A stretch of DNA of 64,000 bases, taken from positions 8,571,001 to 8,635,000 of the forward strand of contig NC_081821.1 of NCBI RefSeq assembly GCF_030704535.1. The letters run 5' to 3'. This DNA comes from Vitis vinifera (taxonomy: Eukaryota > Streptophyta > Magnoliopsida > Vitales > Vitaceae). The stretch's first letter is position 1. Each line of letters opens with the position of its first letter. The translations under genes and the position numbers were made by a program. Below the pieces are notes generated by a model that saw only the letters and a list, made by a program, of their open reading frames with translations, was not told the origin of the DNA and did not search any database. Positions 24,601 to 36,600 of the stretch are shown piece after piece.

Positions 24601-25401
24601 ACTGGTGGCCAAGATGATTCGTACCAGGATGTGAGCAGCACATCCACAACTCACTCAGCAAACTATGCAGTCTCACCGCGTGAGTTGAGCTTGCGTTTAC
24701 ATGAAGTCATTCAATCAAGACTAGAGGAAAGAGTCAAAGAACTTGAGACAGAACTTCAAAATAGCAATAGGAAATTGCAATTCATGGAGTCAGAGCGCTT
24801 GACTTGTTATGAGGAGTTCGCAGACAGCATACTTGGGTCCTCTACCCAACGAACTCCAATTGCACTCCCTGTAGAAGAGAGCAACCCTATAGCCCAGCTA
24901 TCAGTTGTAAATTTGCCAGAAGATGCCTATAATGAGGTTGAGGACTTCATGAAGGAAACCCAGTCAGAATCAGAGGATTTTCCATCTACGGCTTATAGAA
25001 ATAACCATCAAGATGGCTTACATCAATTTGATGGAAGTGTGTTGTGGGATCATGAAGATCTCCTGAAGGTAAACCAGTCTGAGGAAGAGGATCAAGAGAG
25101 CTCACATCAAGTTGATGGAATTGCAGAATGGGGCCAGAATGGGAGGGTGGGAGATTCCATGGGATACCGCCCTACAATCAATAAGGAGAGACAAAGGAGA
25201 ACATTTATACCCCAGGAGGTGAGAACATTGGAGGAGCACATCTTGATGGACAGGGAACTGAGTGGAGATGAAAATAATGACGAGGCTGATGATGAGATGA
25301 AACTACTGATACAGCAGATAGTGGAGAAAAGCCGGCAAGGTTCTCCCATAGTTTTGAACGTCCAAAGGGCATTGTTTTCAGTGGATGAAAATGAACACTG
25401 A
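18654..25401 (+). CDS. POLAR-like protein (polar localization during asymmetric division family)
   Basis: Three exons join in phase: 18654-19596, 22851-23296 and 24535-25401, giving 751 residues. The N-terminus MKMDIWIVVAAASAVYLSKQ is a short hydrophobic segment typical of the family. A second one (about residues 320-338, MVLFCLGISIGMIF) opens exon 2. A Glu-rich coiled coil follows (EAELEAELERLELS). The most conserved block begins near residue 507 (YAVSPRELSLRLHEVIQSRL) and leads into another coiled coil. In Arabidopsis, POLAR is a scaffold polarised at the cortex of dividing stomatal-lineage cells; paralogues of this length are less well studied, so function here is inferred. The start at 18654 was preferred over an in-frame ATG at 18624 because the family begins with M-x-x-D-(I/L)-W. 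Exon 2 contains a near-repeat of ANEDYESQ. Confidence 0.85.
19960..20890. mobile_element. Retrotransposon-like repeat in POLAR-like intron 1 (tentative)
   Basis: The segment starting near 20064 (GACACCAAGATTTGACATGG) resembles a repeat often seen in plant Copia-type LTRs. No ends, duplication or coding remnant could be identified. Confidence 0.25.
21219..21416. repeat. Perfect 99-bp tandem duplication
   Basis: Two adjacent copies (21219-21317 and 21318-21416), starting CATGGGTAAGGGCCTAGAGA and ending AGGTGGT, show no difference by eye. They lie inside intron 1 of the POLAR-like gene. Their identity implies a recent duplication or an assembly artefact. Confidence 0.95.
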
Positions 25402-26468
25402 TTGAATTGTACTGAAGAAAATTTTGCAGAAAACGAGTATAAAGAAAGGAATTACTTTTCATAATCCGCCATTTCCTTTTTCCCATCAAGTACTTGCGCC
25501 ACCTCAAATCTAATTGAACATTTTCTAATACATCACAAATCAACCCAACTGTAAACATTTGAGGCTATAGAGTAAAGTTGTTGACTTACAGAGTATGACC
25601 ATTGCCTGTTCTGTTTTTTATTTTTAAAATAAAGGCAAAATAAAATTTATATGCTTACTTTATATCTTTAAAAATTATTATAAAAAATTCTTTGTAAAAT
25701 ATTACACCAAGAAAGAATTAAGAAAATTCCAGCCACCGTTTTTAGGCTCACCAAAGGATGCACTCTTACAGGATCAATTTACTTCTTGACAAGAAACCAA
25801 AACGAAAAAATATATTTTTAAAGGCCCCTGCACAGTTGTTTAGCACGGAGGAAACCTGCAACAGCTAGAAATGTTTAGGAAACAAGTCAATAATCTGAAC
25901 GACCGACTGGTATGATAATCAGCACTTTTTCTTCTTTCTTTTCTTTCTTTTTTTTAAGTGAAGTCTTCTAAAATAGAAACAATTGGGCAAAAACTCTAAA
26001 AACTCATGAACCAACGACTTGAGAGAAGAGTGAACCCACATAAAAAAAAAAGACATAATAGCAGATCCAATGCAAGTGGCAAACACCTGTGTGTAGTTAG
26101 CCTTTGTGGGGCTGCTCTTTTCCCGGAAGGGTGAGTAAATTATCAAAATTGAATACCTGTGCTTTCAACAAGAAGGCATACCATGGAAAAGAATTTCCAA
26201 TGTGTACAGCAACAAAAACAGAACTTGCATGCAAGAAGAGATGGGGCAGAACTTGTCTGTTTACAACTCTTTTATGTTTCTAAATAAATAGTTCATCTAA
26301 GTTCTTAAAGTTCTCAAAGCCAAATCCAGCACTAAATAAATCAAAGAGAACAGGGGAATGGGGAGGAAAGGTTAACTGAAAGAGGCAGTCTATCTTGAAT
26401 CTGGATAAGAAGCAAAAGTCATGTGCTTTCATTCCCACGTCTAGGAGATGATTCTTCAACCTAACTTT

Positions 26469-28381
26469 TCAAGCCCTTCTGTTGGCATAGTCATCAGGTT
26501 CATCATCGTCATCCCTGTAATTTCCTTCTGTGGCAGGTTCATCTGGAGAAAACTCCCCAGCACCATCACCCACGCTGCTGCTCTCATTGGTACCCAACTG
26601 ATCAGCCCCACCACTGGCAAAGCTGCTGCCACCACCACTAGGAAAGCCGCTACTGCTTCCAGCAGCACCACCAACATAATTGTCACTACCACCAGCAACA
26701 CTGAAATTCCCGCCACTGCCATAGCCACCGCTACTCCCACCATAACCACCACCACCACTGCCATAGTTTCCACCTCCACTCCCATAGCTATCACCACCAC
26801 CACCATATCCACCACTACCACCACCATAGCCACCACCTCCATAGCCGCCACTTCCACCATAGCCGCCACCTCCATAACCACCCCCTCCATAGCCACCACC
26901 GCCACCTCCATAACCACCACCACCTCCAAAGCCACCAGAACGTGCTCTATCCGTTGCATAGTTCACTCTCACCCTACGGCCATGAAGATCCTGGAAGAAA
27001 AATATAATATAATATCAACTGAGGTTCCTTTAATTACCAAATCCTTAGAGGGTAAACCAATTTAGTGAGGACCAAATAAGCTTTTCATGATCTCAAATAG
27101 GATATATTCTGTGATAAGCCATCCCCATTTCTCTATTCAATGGCAATTGTAAGATTAATTTCTAAGCCAAAGCAGGCTCTAGAATCTCTGGTATCAGCAG
27201 ATATTTGAGAGTCAAGAAGGAGAAATATAAATGGAGGCATTAACCATTTTGACGAGTTTTTGTCAATTGCAGGAGATTTAAGTGGCAGTTTGAAGTTTCA
27301 CCTCTTTTTTCACCTCCAACATTGCTGATAAGTAAAATCAGACCAGTCTCAAAGAGATTAAATTCATAGTCAAATTTCACACATTTACATTTTCCCTTAT
27401 ATGAAAGTTGTACTTCAAAGACTTGGAATTTGCACAAGATTTCTGGTTGATACATTTGCATAATCAATAAAAGTTGCTATATTTTATACATTATTGTAAG
27501 AAACATTTATACATTAAAATGCTTATAAGCCATTACATATTACAACAATAATCTTCAAAACTATCATTCACTTCAATTATCATCAGCAAACCATAAATGA
27601 AGAAAAAAATCCAATTCCTCTGGGTAGCATTGGATGCATTTGAATAATCAATACAATTCCAAATTTTATTAATCATCGTAAAAAACCATTTACATAGTAA
27701 AATGTTTATATGTTATGAAGTATTCTAGCAATGATTTTGAAAAACCATCCTTCATTTCATGGTCATCACCTTAGCCAATCCTTACACAAGCAAACCATAG
27801 ATGAAGAAAAAAAATCAGTTAACAGATTAAAAATACCTGTCCATCCAAGGCCTGGATGGCACTGGAGGCCTCCTCACTAGAAGTGAAAGTAACAAATCCA
27901 AATCCTCTGGATCTACCAGTCTCACGATCCACAATGACTCTTGCTGCAAGATATTTCAGGTTGTGAGCATTAATTTCTCATTACTAATTAACCTGATAGA
28001 CTAATGATCCATCCAAAACTTGCCTCAAAAACCAGCCACCCACAAAAGCTCCCTCCAATAAAGAAACATATAATCCTTTTTTTTTTATTCTTAAGATTCT
28101 GGCATATGGAGTTGGAATTTGGAATGTTTTTCAGTCATACTAGAAAATGCCATTGCTAAAAGAATTGTGAACATGCTCAACAGAGGGAGAGACTGAAGCC
28201 CATGGAACACCCATTCAAATATTATTAACACAAAAGAAGAAAAAAATTAAAGAGACAAACAGACAATGGACATGAATGCAGAGAATGTGTCACCCAAAAC
28301 ACATCGCCATCTCTTTGAAACCTTCTATTCCAAATTCCCTTTCTTTTCAAAATTGCTAACTTGAGAAGTTTATTTAAGGGG

Positions 28382-28412
<31 letters not shown>

Positions 28413-28833
28413 TTTAAAACGATACAATGAAAATAAAGCTCAAACATCAATACTTTCAAAAACCATTCACAGAAAAACCAGCAAACAGAACATGTTGGCT
28501 TAATTGTCTGAAACCTAATAAATGTCAGATGGATCAGTACAGATACCTTCAATGACTTCCCCATACTTATGGAAAGCTTCTCTTAAACTTGTGTCATCTG
28601 TGCTATATGAGAGACCTACAGCACCAAAATTAAGGGAGTGTAACACAATGCCATGAAAATGGGTAAGAACTAGTATGCAGAGGGAAAATGAATGCACCTC
28701 CAATGAAGAGTTTCGAGGATGACATGCATCTTATTGCTTGGTAGATGGATGGGTTGGAAACAGAAAACTGAGAGTTGACCTGCTTGCTTACAGTCTGTCG
28801 AAGTATGTTCCCAACTTTACCAAAGAAAGCCAT
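26469..28833 (-). CDS. RBG5: Glycine-rich RNA-binding protein, mitochondrial type (RBG5-like)
   Basis: Coding exons on the minus strand are 28833-28698, 28615-28547, 27943-27837 and 26990-26469, giving 277 residues. The N-terminus [20 protein letters not shown] is basic and amphipathic with a cleavage-like RCMSS, consistent with a mitochondrial presequence. One RRM follows (about residues 40-116), with RNP2 KLFIGG and RNP1 RGFGFVTF (81-88). A tract of GGYGGGG repeats and an acidic tail (DDDDEPDD) ending ANRRA complete it. The order matches Arabidopsis RBG5/GR-RBP5, a mitochondrial organelle RNA-editing factor class (ORRM); a role in transcript editing here is inferred. A leader intron (28836-30844) separates the start codon from an untranslated first exon. 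The high GC of the last exon reflects Gly codons. Confidence 0.92.
28383..28409. repeat. Run of 27 G (27 C on the transcribed strand) in intron 2
   Basis: An uninterrupted homopolymer at 28383-28409, preceded by GGGGA, inside intron 2 of the RBG5-like gene. Its exact length is likely to be uncertain and polymorphic. Confidence 0.9.
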
Positions 28834-28983
28834 CTCTGAAACCTAATCAAAGTAAGAAAACAAAATCAGGTAGCCATATTAATCTTAAATGCATACGGTG
28901 AAGTGCAAGTCATACATGCATATCTCAACTATAATTCACATATCAAAGAAGAAAGTCTCCATTTAACACAATTATTTTCAACT

Positions 28984-29087
28984 ATTTTTTTTATAGGTAA
29001 ATAAAATCATGTATTAGAAGCACCTAGAAGCAACGAAAACAGTACACACAAAATATACAAACAGATCGCCCAAGAAACTAGGCAAAG
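28984..29087 (-). mobile_element. Severely 5'-truncated LINE/SINE insertion with 19-bp TSD
   Basis: A 104-bp insert is bounded by perfect 19-bp direct repeats, AACACAATTATTTTCAACT, at 28965-28983 and 29088-29106. On the minus strand it ends in TTTATTTACCTATAAAAAAA, the same kind of tail as the LINEs in this window. This is a target-primed insertion, antisense to the window and sense to the host gene, in its leader intron. Confidence 0.85.
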
Positions 29088-30007
29088 AACACAATTATTT
29101 TCAACTGAATAGGAAAGCTCAAATCCACTTTCCTTATTAAAGATATTGGGCAAAGGGAAGAGAAAAGACCTAGCTATGAAATAATAATAAGAATAAGCAT
29201 TTAAAGGAAAAGAAAATGATTCAAAGTGCTTGTCCTTCATGAAGATTAGCAGGTTGATACGCAATATCATTAGCATTGCATTTGGCCATTTGGGAGAAGA
29301 GATTCTTAAAGTAGACCTTTTTTATGCACTGTGCTTCTAGCAACCTACTGTGTCCAAGAAGCATGAGAAACATAGAAAAGGGGTGCAAACAAATATATAT
29401 AGGTTATAATATTCCACCTGAGATCAAAATACTGAATAACATGGCAATACATCATAGGATGTGTTTGGTTACAGTTTCATGTGTGCTGGATAGCATTATC
29501 CACACAAATAGGGAGAAAAGAGGTGCAAAAGCACACAATTTAGAGGGCAAGTTAATTAAAGTCTTGTTTGGATACACTTTAAAAACAGAAAATAGTAGTA
29601 ATGACTCTATTTAAAAAGTATAAACTCTCATAAAATATTATACATTTATGTCTATGAAAATCACTTTCAAAAATTTTAAAATTTGAAGTAATAAAAACCC
29701 TAAATTGTTCTTGTATTTTCTGAAGAAGCTAGTATTAATTTTTTGTTTTTTAAAAACAAAAACCTGGTAGTCTATCCAAATCGACACTAAAGTTTTTTTA
29801 ATGGGCAAGGTCCAAAAAACAAAACTTTTCCAAGTAAAATTTTAGCAAAAAACGTATCAAAATAACTTCCATGCATCCTTCCCCACGATTTACATTTGAT
29901 ATAAACCTAACACAAAAAACAACTTCGTAAAAAAGCCCTTCAGAAATAACAAAATGCGTCCATACTTTTAGTTAACACCCCGAAAAACAATAAAATCCAT
30001 TCACATA

Positions 30008-30265
30008 GGCTATGTTTGGTTCCGGGAAAACTTGAAGGAAAATGAGAGGGGTAGAAAATAGAGAGAAGGTAGAAGGAAAGAAAAAGTGAAAGAAAATAAA
30101 AATAAATTTAAAATCAGTAAATTATTTTCTAAGCTACTTCAAACTCATTTCCCTTGTTTTATATATAAAAATTAAATAATTTTAATAATTTGAAATGTAT
30201 AAGTTTCTGAATTATTTTAATTATATTTTATTTTATTTTTCATATTTTCCATACTAAAACCATCC
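30008..30265. mobile_element. Tourist-like MITE (small)
   Basis: The left end GGCTATGTTTGGTTCCGGG and the weakly inverted right end (GGATGGTTTTAGTATGG when inverted) are flanked by the 3-bp repeat ATA. The left end is shared with the elements at 41878 and 48965. It lies in the leader intron of the RBG5-like gene. Confidence 0.5.
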
Positions 30266-30845
30266 ATAAAATTATTTTCGGATTTTTCTTAGCATTTTAC
30301 CATAAACTTGAGTTTTTCTCCGTTTCTTAATACAATGACAACAACAACAACTGGAATATAGTGACTTCTTTTCCTCCTCCTTCCACAGTTTCACTCTAGC
30401 AGCAACCAGCCAAACAGTAGAAAAATGAACAATAACGAAAACCACAAAAGGACCACACTCAAACTTCAAACACAAACAACGCGCAAACAACACACGCGGA
30501 TTGATGCAAAAGAGAAGAGAGAATCACTAATCTATAACATTTCGATGAGCGATCAAACCCTAAACAAGTCAAACCCTAGAAAAGCATATTAAACGTAAAA
30601 AACACAATAAATAAAAAATAAAAAAAACAACACACTCTCGAGATGTCGATAAAACACAACAAATAAGATGGGGGGAAAATCAAGAATTCATAAAAACGGC
30701 AAAGTAAAAGTCTTCAACAACGATCAGTCACTGGATTCCGGGCTCTCATTGCCTTTCAAAACATTTAACCGAGAACCAAACAGACAAACAAGAAATAGAA
30801 CCAAGATCGGCAATGAAATCCACTGATTAGGGTTTGGACCATACC

Positions 30846-30925
30846 TTTGCTTCTCTTTCTTAAACCCTAAAAGGTTTTGATCAGAGAGGGTTTTATAAAG
30901 GAACTGAGGAGAAATATAAAGTGGT
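30846..30925 (-). promoter_or_regulatory. Core promoter and first exon of the RBG5-like gene
   Basis: On the minus strand a TATA-type motif (CTTTATAAAA, 30891-30900) precedes a telo-box (TTAGGGTTTA; AAACCCTAA on the other strand, 30861-30870) and a purine-rich leader ending at the donor GCAAAG|GTAT (30845). Telo-boxes are common in promoters of plant translation and organelle-biogenesis genes. Confidence 0.55.
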
Positions 30926-31473
30926 CCGGAAATTAATATTCACCGCTGGATTTGTTTCGAGGAGTGACAACCGTCCGATGCGAGATATTTGCTAATGCGG
31001 TATACGCCCTGGGTGATGATAAATGTCAAATGACATTACCGCCCTTTCCAATTGTGTTATTTATTTATTTATTTATGTATGTTTTCCTTTAAAAGAGTTT
31101 AATCAGCATGTTTTTTAAAAACTATTTTTTATTCATCTATATTTAAAATAAAATAAAAAATCGATCAAAACAACTCTTATTTATTATCTAAAAATTATTC
31201 TCTACTTCACTTTATTTTTAAAAATTGTTTCCAAAAAATACTGGCAAAACAATGTTACAAAATTTTAAAAACTTAATATTTAAAAAAGAGTTTGTATAAT
31301 AATAGAATAAAAAATTATTTGATTAAAATGAAAAAAATAATCTCACATTTGTAAAACTAACCTCCTTGTATTTGAATCCAAAAAATAACCTATATCTAAT
31401 ATAACTATTTGTATTATTTTCATATAAGTTTTGAAATAAAATATCGTTTTTACAAAGAAAATATAAAGGGTAT

Positions 31474-34088
31474 TGTGGACCCCGCATTTCGGCTCATGCA
31501 TTTGCCACTCGATGGCGAGCTCAAATTTAATTTGAAAAATGATTTTGTTGATTAAGAAAAATTGACATGGAGTCGCCACTTATTTTTGTTTTATTTTTAA
31601 AAGGGTAAACAAAATAAGAAAGAAAAACTCTAAGTGTGATTCCTTATTTTGGAAAAAGTGGTCTGTGAAAAACCAGATCGGGTTCGGGGGTCAGGTTACT
31701 TATCGGGAAGGTACGGTAAAGACCGTAGCACCCCTCTAAGTCCCTAAAGTCGGGTCTCTACTAATAAAATGAAGCTGACGTGGCAATCAATAGGAAAATC
31801 AATAGATACTCAAATCGATTAAGCGCATATGGGAATCAAAACATGCAATAGAGAATGACTAGAATAGGAGTAGATGCGTACCTGGGCCACGAACGAGCAA
31901 TGCGCTATCATAAAAATGAGGTTAGTGCACATTATAAAGCACGAAACATATCACATGCATCACCAAACGGAAATTAAAATTGTTCGAAGGAAAACTGGAT
32001 TTTTGAAATTCATTTGAAAATTGGAGTCTTAGAGGTTATTTGAAAATTGGAATTTTAAAGATTATTTGAAAATTGGATTCTTAGGAAGTAGATGTAAGAA
32101 TGAGAATTTTAGAAATTAAATTTGAAAGAAATTGGGATTTTGAGGAATTATTTGAAAGTTTGGGATTTTTAAGGAAAACTAAGTTACGAAAATTAGGGCT
32201 TTGGGAATTAAATTTTGAAAGAGATCAGAACTGTAAGTTAATTGAGAAGTAGAAATTATGAAAGTTGATTTATGAAAATTGGAAATCTCGAAAATCATTT
32301 GAAGACAGACTTTTTAGAAATGAACAAATAAAATGGTAATAAAAATAATGATGATAACAAATGAGTAATTGAGTAAATACGGTAATTGGAACATTAGGAA
32401 ATGAAACTTAAGTTCGGAAATAGGACAATTGAAATCTCATATAGCTAAATTTGGAAATCGGAATTTTGAAGAATTAGATTTTAATGATTGAGGTTTTTAA
32501 GGGAAATAAATAGGTAAATATGGAATAAGGTTATTAATTAATAAAACGATATTTGGACGGATGAATAGTGAATAGTGAAATTTTTGAGATTGAAAATTAA
32601 ATTTAAAAAAAAACAAATTTTTGAAAAATTGAACTTTAATGATTAAGATTTTTAAAGGAAATAAATAAATAGATAAATGGAATAATGATAAGAAAATAAT
32701 AATAATTAAATAAATAAGTGTGAAAAATTAGAATTATGGGAATTGGGGATTGGAATTTGGAAATCGGAATTTATAATTATTGTTATTATTTCTTGAAGAT
32801 TTATTTTTAAATGATATTTTAAAAATTAAATTTAGTAGCTAAACTTTTTGAAAAATTTATTTGAAGGTGAAATTTAGAAAATAATAATAATAATAATAAT
32901 AATAAGATAAACTAAAGTAAGACTTAGAGGTTAGAATGAAAACGTGTAAGACCAAAAGAAAAATGGGCATGTACGTTCCAGGATGGCCCACAAAAAAAAC
33001 TTCCATTGACTTCATTGCCATGTGATGATTCCCAAGCAAGAAAATAATAATAAAAGAAAACCACAATGGTTCTCGTATGTAAGAGGAATGAATGGGTTTA
33101 TAGGTATTTAGGTGGGGTAGGTTGGTGATTGCTGTAATTACTGCAGTGGAAATAACAACCACATACTGATGATGCTCCGATGCAAATGGCTGTAATACAG
33201 GCAAAGAAGAGGGTCAAGAAGCCTCTAGCTGCTGGTCGTAATTCCCCATCAACCCTCGACTCATTTTATTCAAACCTCAGACCAAATAATATTCCCATTA
33301 TAGTGAGAATATAGGGATGAAAACAACAACAGAGGTTAGAGTGAATGCTGAGAATAGAACCAGTAGAATAACAGGCAACACACTCAAACGTATAGGGCCT
33401 CATCTCAGGAGGCTCAAAATAGGTGGGATCCTGAAACTGGGTTAGCACAGCATACATAAAGCAAAGTCATACGAGCCCCATACTAAACCATAAGGATGAC
33501 AATGAGATCAAAAACAACAAAGTAAGAGCATGATCCAGAAATCAACAGAGTTAAGCATGTATCCATTATCATCCACACCCAAACTTCGACAAACAAATGC
33601 GAAACAAGCAAATGGGAAAGAGATGAGAAGTATAGGAATCCAAGTAAGAGAGAAACTCACCTCAGAATCAAAGAAACACGCCCCAAGCTAAAAAGAATGC
33701 CCTCTTAAAATAGGTCTGCTCTCCACTCTCTCTAGTCTGAATGCGTTCCTCCCTTTACTCAAGCTCTCCTCCAGCTATCCTCTCTAAAAATCCGGCTCAA
33801 GCTATCTCTCTCTCCAGCCAGCTTTCCTCTCTAAAAATCCAGCTCAAGCTATCCCCCTCTCCAGCCAGCTTTCTCCTTTCTTTTTGCTCTCGTCCTTGCC
33901 CGAAGACCCAGCACCTCTTCTGCAGATCTCCCCTCTCTTTTTCCTTTTTTCTTTTTTTAGCTTCTCATCCAAGCCATCTCCGTACCCCCATCCCATCTGC
34001 CGCCCCAGCCCACTTCAGAGGAGTCAGAAGAACAGCAAAAAAATAATCATGCAAAAGAAAAGCCCTGTGCTCCTCGGGGGGGTCTACA
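31474..34088 (+). mobile_element. Solo LTR of a long-LTR retrotransposon
   Basis: The 2615-bp unit begins TGTGGACC and ends GGTCTACA (TG..CA with short inverted ends) and is flanked by the perfect 5-bp duplication GGTAT at 31469-31473 and 34089-34093. No second copy of the left end occurs inside, so this is a solo LTR. It contains the conserved stretch around 31560-31770 (GAGTCGCCACTTATTTTTG; GGTTCGGGGGTCAGGTTACT; CGGGTCTCTACTAATAAAA), which recurs in decayed form at 61019. CT-rich leader-like sequence occupies 33720-34020. Gypsy is likely from similar plant repeats, but not proven. Confidence 0.85.
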
Positions 34089-34093
34089 GGTAT

Positions 34094-35229
34094 TTTTATG
34101 GAAAACAATAAATATTTTTATTATTTTCATATAAGTTTTGGAATAAAATATTGTTTTACAAAGAAAATATAAAGGGTATTTCTATGAAAAAAATAAATAT
34201 TTTTATACTAAAATATAAGAAAATGTATGAGATGAAAATGGACTTATAAATACCATACGGGATAGACAGACATATGAAGAAGAACAAAAGATACCCCGTG
34301 GAGCATGATGACTCATGATAGGGTATGATTACAAGGAGTAGAAATCCAATAGCTGCATCTATTATATCATCTATAATATTATTTATTGTATAGTGGAATG
34401 ATTTTCTCTCATCACGTAAGCATGATTGGTTGAACCACATTAAAATCTCATATATATGTGTGATTGTTTTATTTTTGTGTATCATACGTATGATTGTTTT
34501 ATTTTTATATTTTTAATCTAACAACATAATTTATAATCAAAATGTATATAGAAAATTTTCAAATTTAATTTAAATCACCTTATTGAATATGGTAAAAAAC
34601 AATTCACAAAGTTTTGTGCATTTGAAGTAATAAAATCAATATTGTATTGGTTTTTGATTCACATTATTTTATAAATAAATAAATTTGAAATTATAAAATT
34701 AAATTAAATTTATTTTAAAATATTTTTCAATAATTATCTTTGTTTTTATTTCATTATTTAATTCTTGAATATATATATATATATATATCTTTAATATTTA
34801 CTCAAAAAGAGAAGAAGTTGGAAAGATGATTGTAATAAAAGTAATTTATATCATTTTATATATTATTTTATTTAAAAGAGATAATTTATTGCCAACCTAT
34901 AACTTTTTTTAAGAATAATTTTTAATCTAATTTAAATTATTTCATCCAATAAAATAAAAAGTAAAAATATTTACATAGAAAACTTTGAAGTTTAATTTGA
35001 ACTATCTTGGGAAAAAATATCATAAAGTTTAGAAGGAAATTTTATAGAAATTATTACGGCTTATTAAAATTGATTTTTAAATATTAAGCTATTGATATGA
35101 CACCAAGTTACATATGATAATGATGAAAATTAAGTTAATTATAAAATATATCCAAATCATTACCATTTATTAAAAATTAATAATTTTCAAACATGAGTAA
35201 ATTATTAACTACAATAGGGATAAAACTAA
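34094..35229. other. AT-rich intergenic DNA
   Basis: Begins with units of the minisatellite into which the solo LTR inserted (34094-34210), then AT-rich sequence with a (TA)n run near 34771-34790. No gene seen. Confidence 0.5.
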
Positions 35230-36597
35230 GGGGATATTCAGTAAAACTTAATACTTATTACTTAATGATTTAAGTTACTTAAGTTGTTGACTTAAAACTT
35301 ATTACTTAATTTTTACTTTAGATATTAAGGTTGTTTGATAAAATTAACTTAAAAAATATTCTAAATCATCAAATTTACATATTTATTTTCATAAATTATA
35401 ATTAAGGTAGAGAAAGTTGAGTAACAATGAAGATCGTGGAGCAGTGAAGAAGATTGTGAGGGTAACTAAGGCAAATAAAGGTAAAAAGATAAAGGGTTTA
35501 TTACACTTTACTCTCCTAACCTATTGTGTGTTTTGCACATTGCTCCATCGAATTTAAAATTGAGCAATGTACCCTCTATCATTTATAATCGTATGCAATG
35601 TACATTTTTTTTACTGATAGTGTTAATTTTTTGGACAGAAGACACATGTGCTTTTTGCGTGACTGAAAGCAAAAGTATCACTTTTTTTAAAGTGAGTGTG
35701 AAAGGGTCATTGTTATATTAAAACCCGAAATTCCAACCATCTTCTCCTCGACTGTTCCTCCTTGTTGTTGGTGTTAGATCTCAAAATCGAAGCCCTAGAA
35801 TCTAAAGGAAGCTAATGTAGGATTGACATCGAATAGAAGACATGAATTTAACAATATTTCTTTCTATTGCTATTTCTTTAATGAGTAGAAACATGTAGAG
35901 AAAGATGGGTAGGGTTAGGATTTCGTTTTGATTTTCATAAAATTTGGGGAAAATAAAACTCAACCAAATAGAGGAAGGTTAGGGTTTTTATGTTATATTT
36001 TCGTTTTTGGGTTAGGATTGCAATTTGATGTTTAAGAGAATTTGGGGAAATTTTGGGTAGAAATTTTGGGAAACCATATCTTGAGCAAAGAGGAACAACC
36101 GAGAAGAAAAAATTTATATGGGGTTTTAGTAGTAGTTTTGTAGGATTGGGATTCTAGGGCTTTGAATGGGAAAAAAGAACGAGAGGAGGTGAGCTACAAT
36201 TTGGGGAGTAATGGTTGACCAGAAGAGCTTGAGGTTGGAGGTTTACAAAGAAATTGACATTTTTGCCCTTGATCGTGTCGACAACATATGCCCTCTCATC
36301 TAAAAAAGTAGCATCGTGAGTTAAAAAGCGTACATTGCATGCAAGTATAAAGAATGAAGGGTACATTGTGCAATTTTGAACTCGAATGGGTAATGTGCAA
36401 AAAAACGTTGTAGGTTAGGAGGTAAAGTGTAACAAACCCAAAGATAAAATAAAAATATGGACTTAAAAATAAATTATTTTTTTATTATTATTTAAAATTA
36501 TTTTTGACTTTAAGTTGTATTATTAAGTTATATTTTCAAATATACTTAATTTACATTACTTAAATTAAGTTATTAAGTTGGTTTATCAAACACCCAC
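35230..36597. mobile_element. Tourist/Harbinger-like MITE, split by a nested element
   Basis: The outer element starts GGGGATATTCAGTAAAACTT and ends TTGGTTTATCAAACACCCAC, with a 3-bp duplication TAA at 35227-35229 and 36598-36600. Its left arm (TTGACTTAAAACTTATTACT and onward) and right arm match the uninterrupted relative at 49830-50514. The middle is occupied by a Mutator-like MITE. Confidence 0.75.
35494..36439. mobile_element. Mutator-like MITE with long terminal inverted repeats
   Basis: The 946-bp insert has terminal inverted repeats well over 100 bp long (left GGGTTTATTACACTTTACTC; the right end inverted begins GGGTTTGTTACACTTTACCT). It is flanked by a perfect 9-bp duplication, AAAGATAAA, at 35485-35493 and 36440-36448. 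The 9-bp duplication and long inverted repeats are diagnostic of Mutator. The interior has no recognisable transposase. Confidence 0.9.
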
Positions 36598-36600
36598 TAA

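Noticed and set aside
26448-27065. Long plus-strand frame rich in Thr/Ile/Ala, and a Val/Met-rich minus-strand frame over the same bases
   Set aside because: Both are antisense or out-of-frame readings of the GGY-codon repeats in the last exon of the RBG5-like gene.
33741-34046. Open frame rich in Ser/Pro/Leu
   Set aside because: It lies in the CT-rich leader part of the solo LTR and its composition follows from the pyrimidine repeat. No conserved motif.
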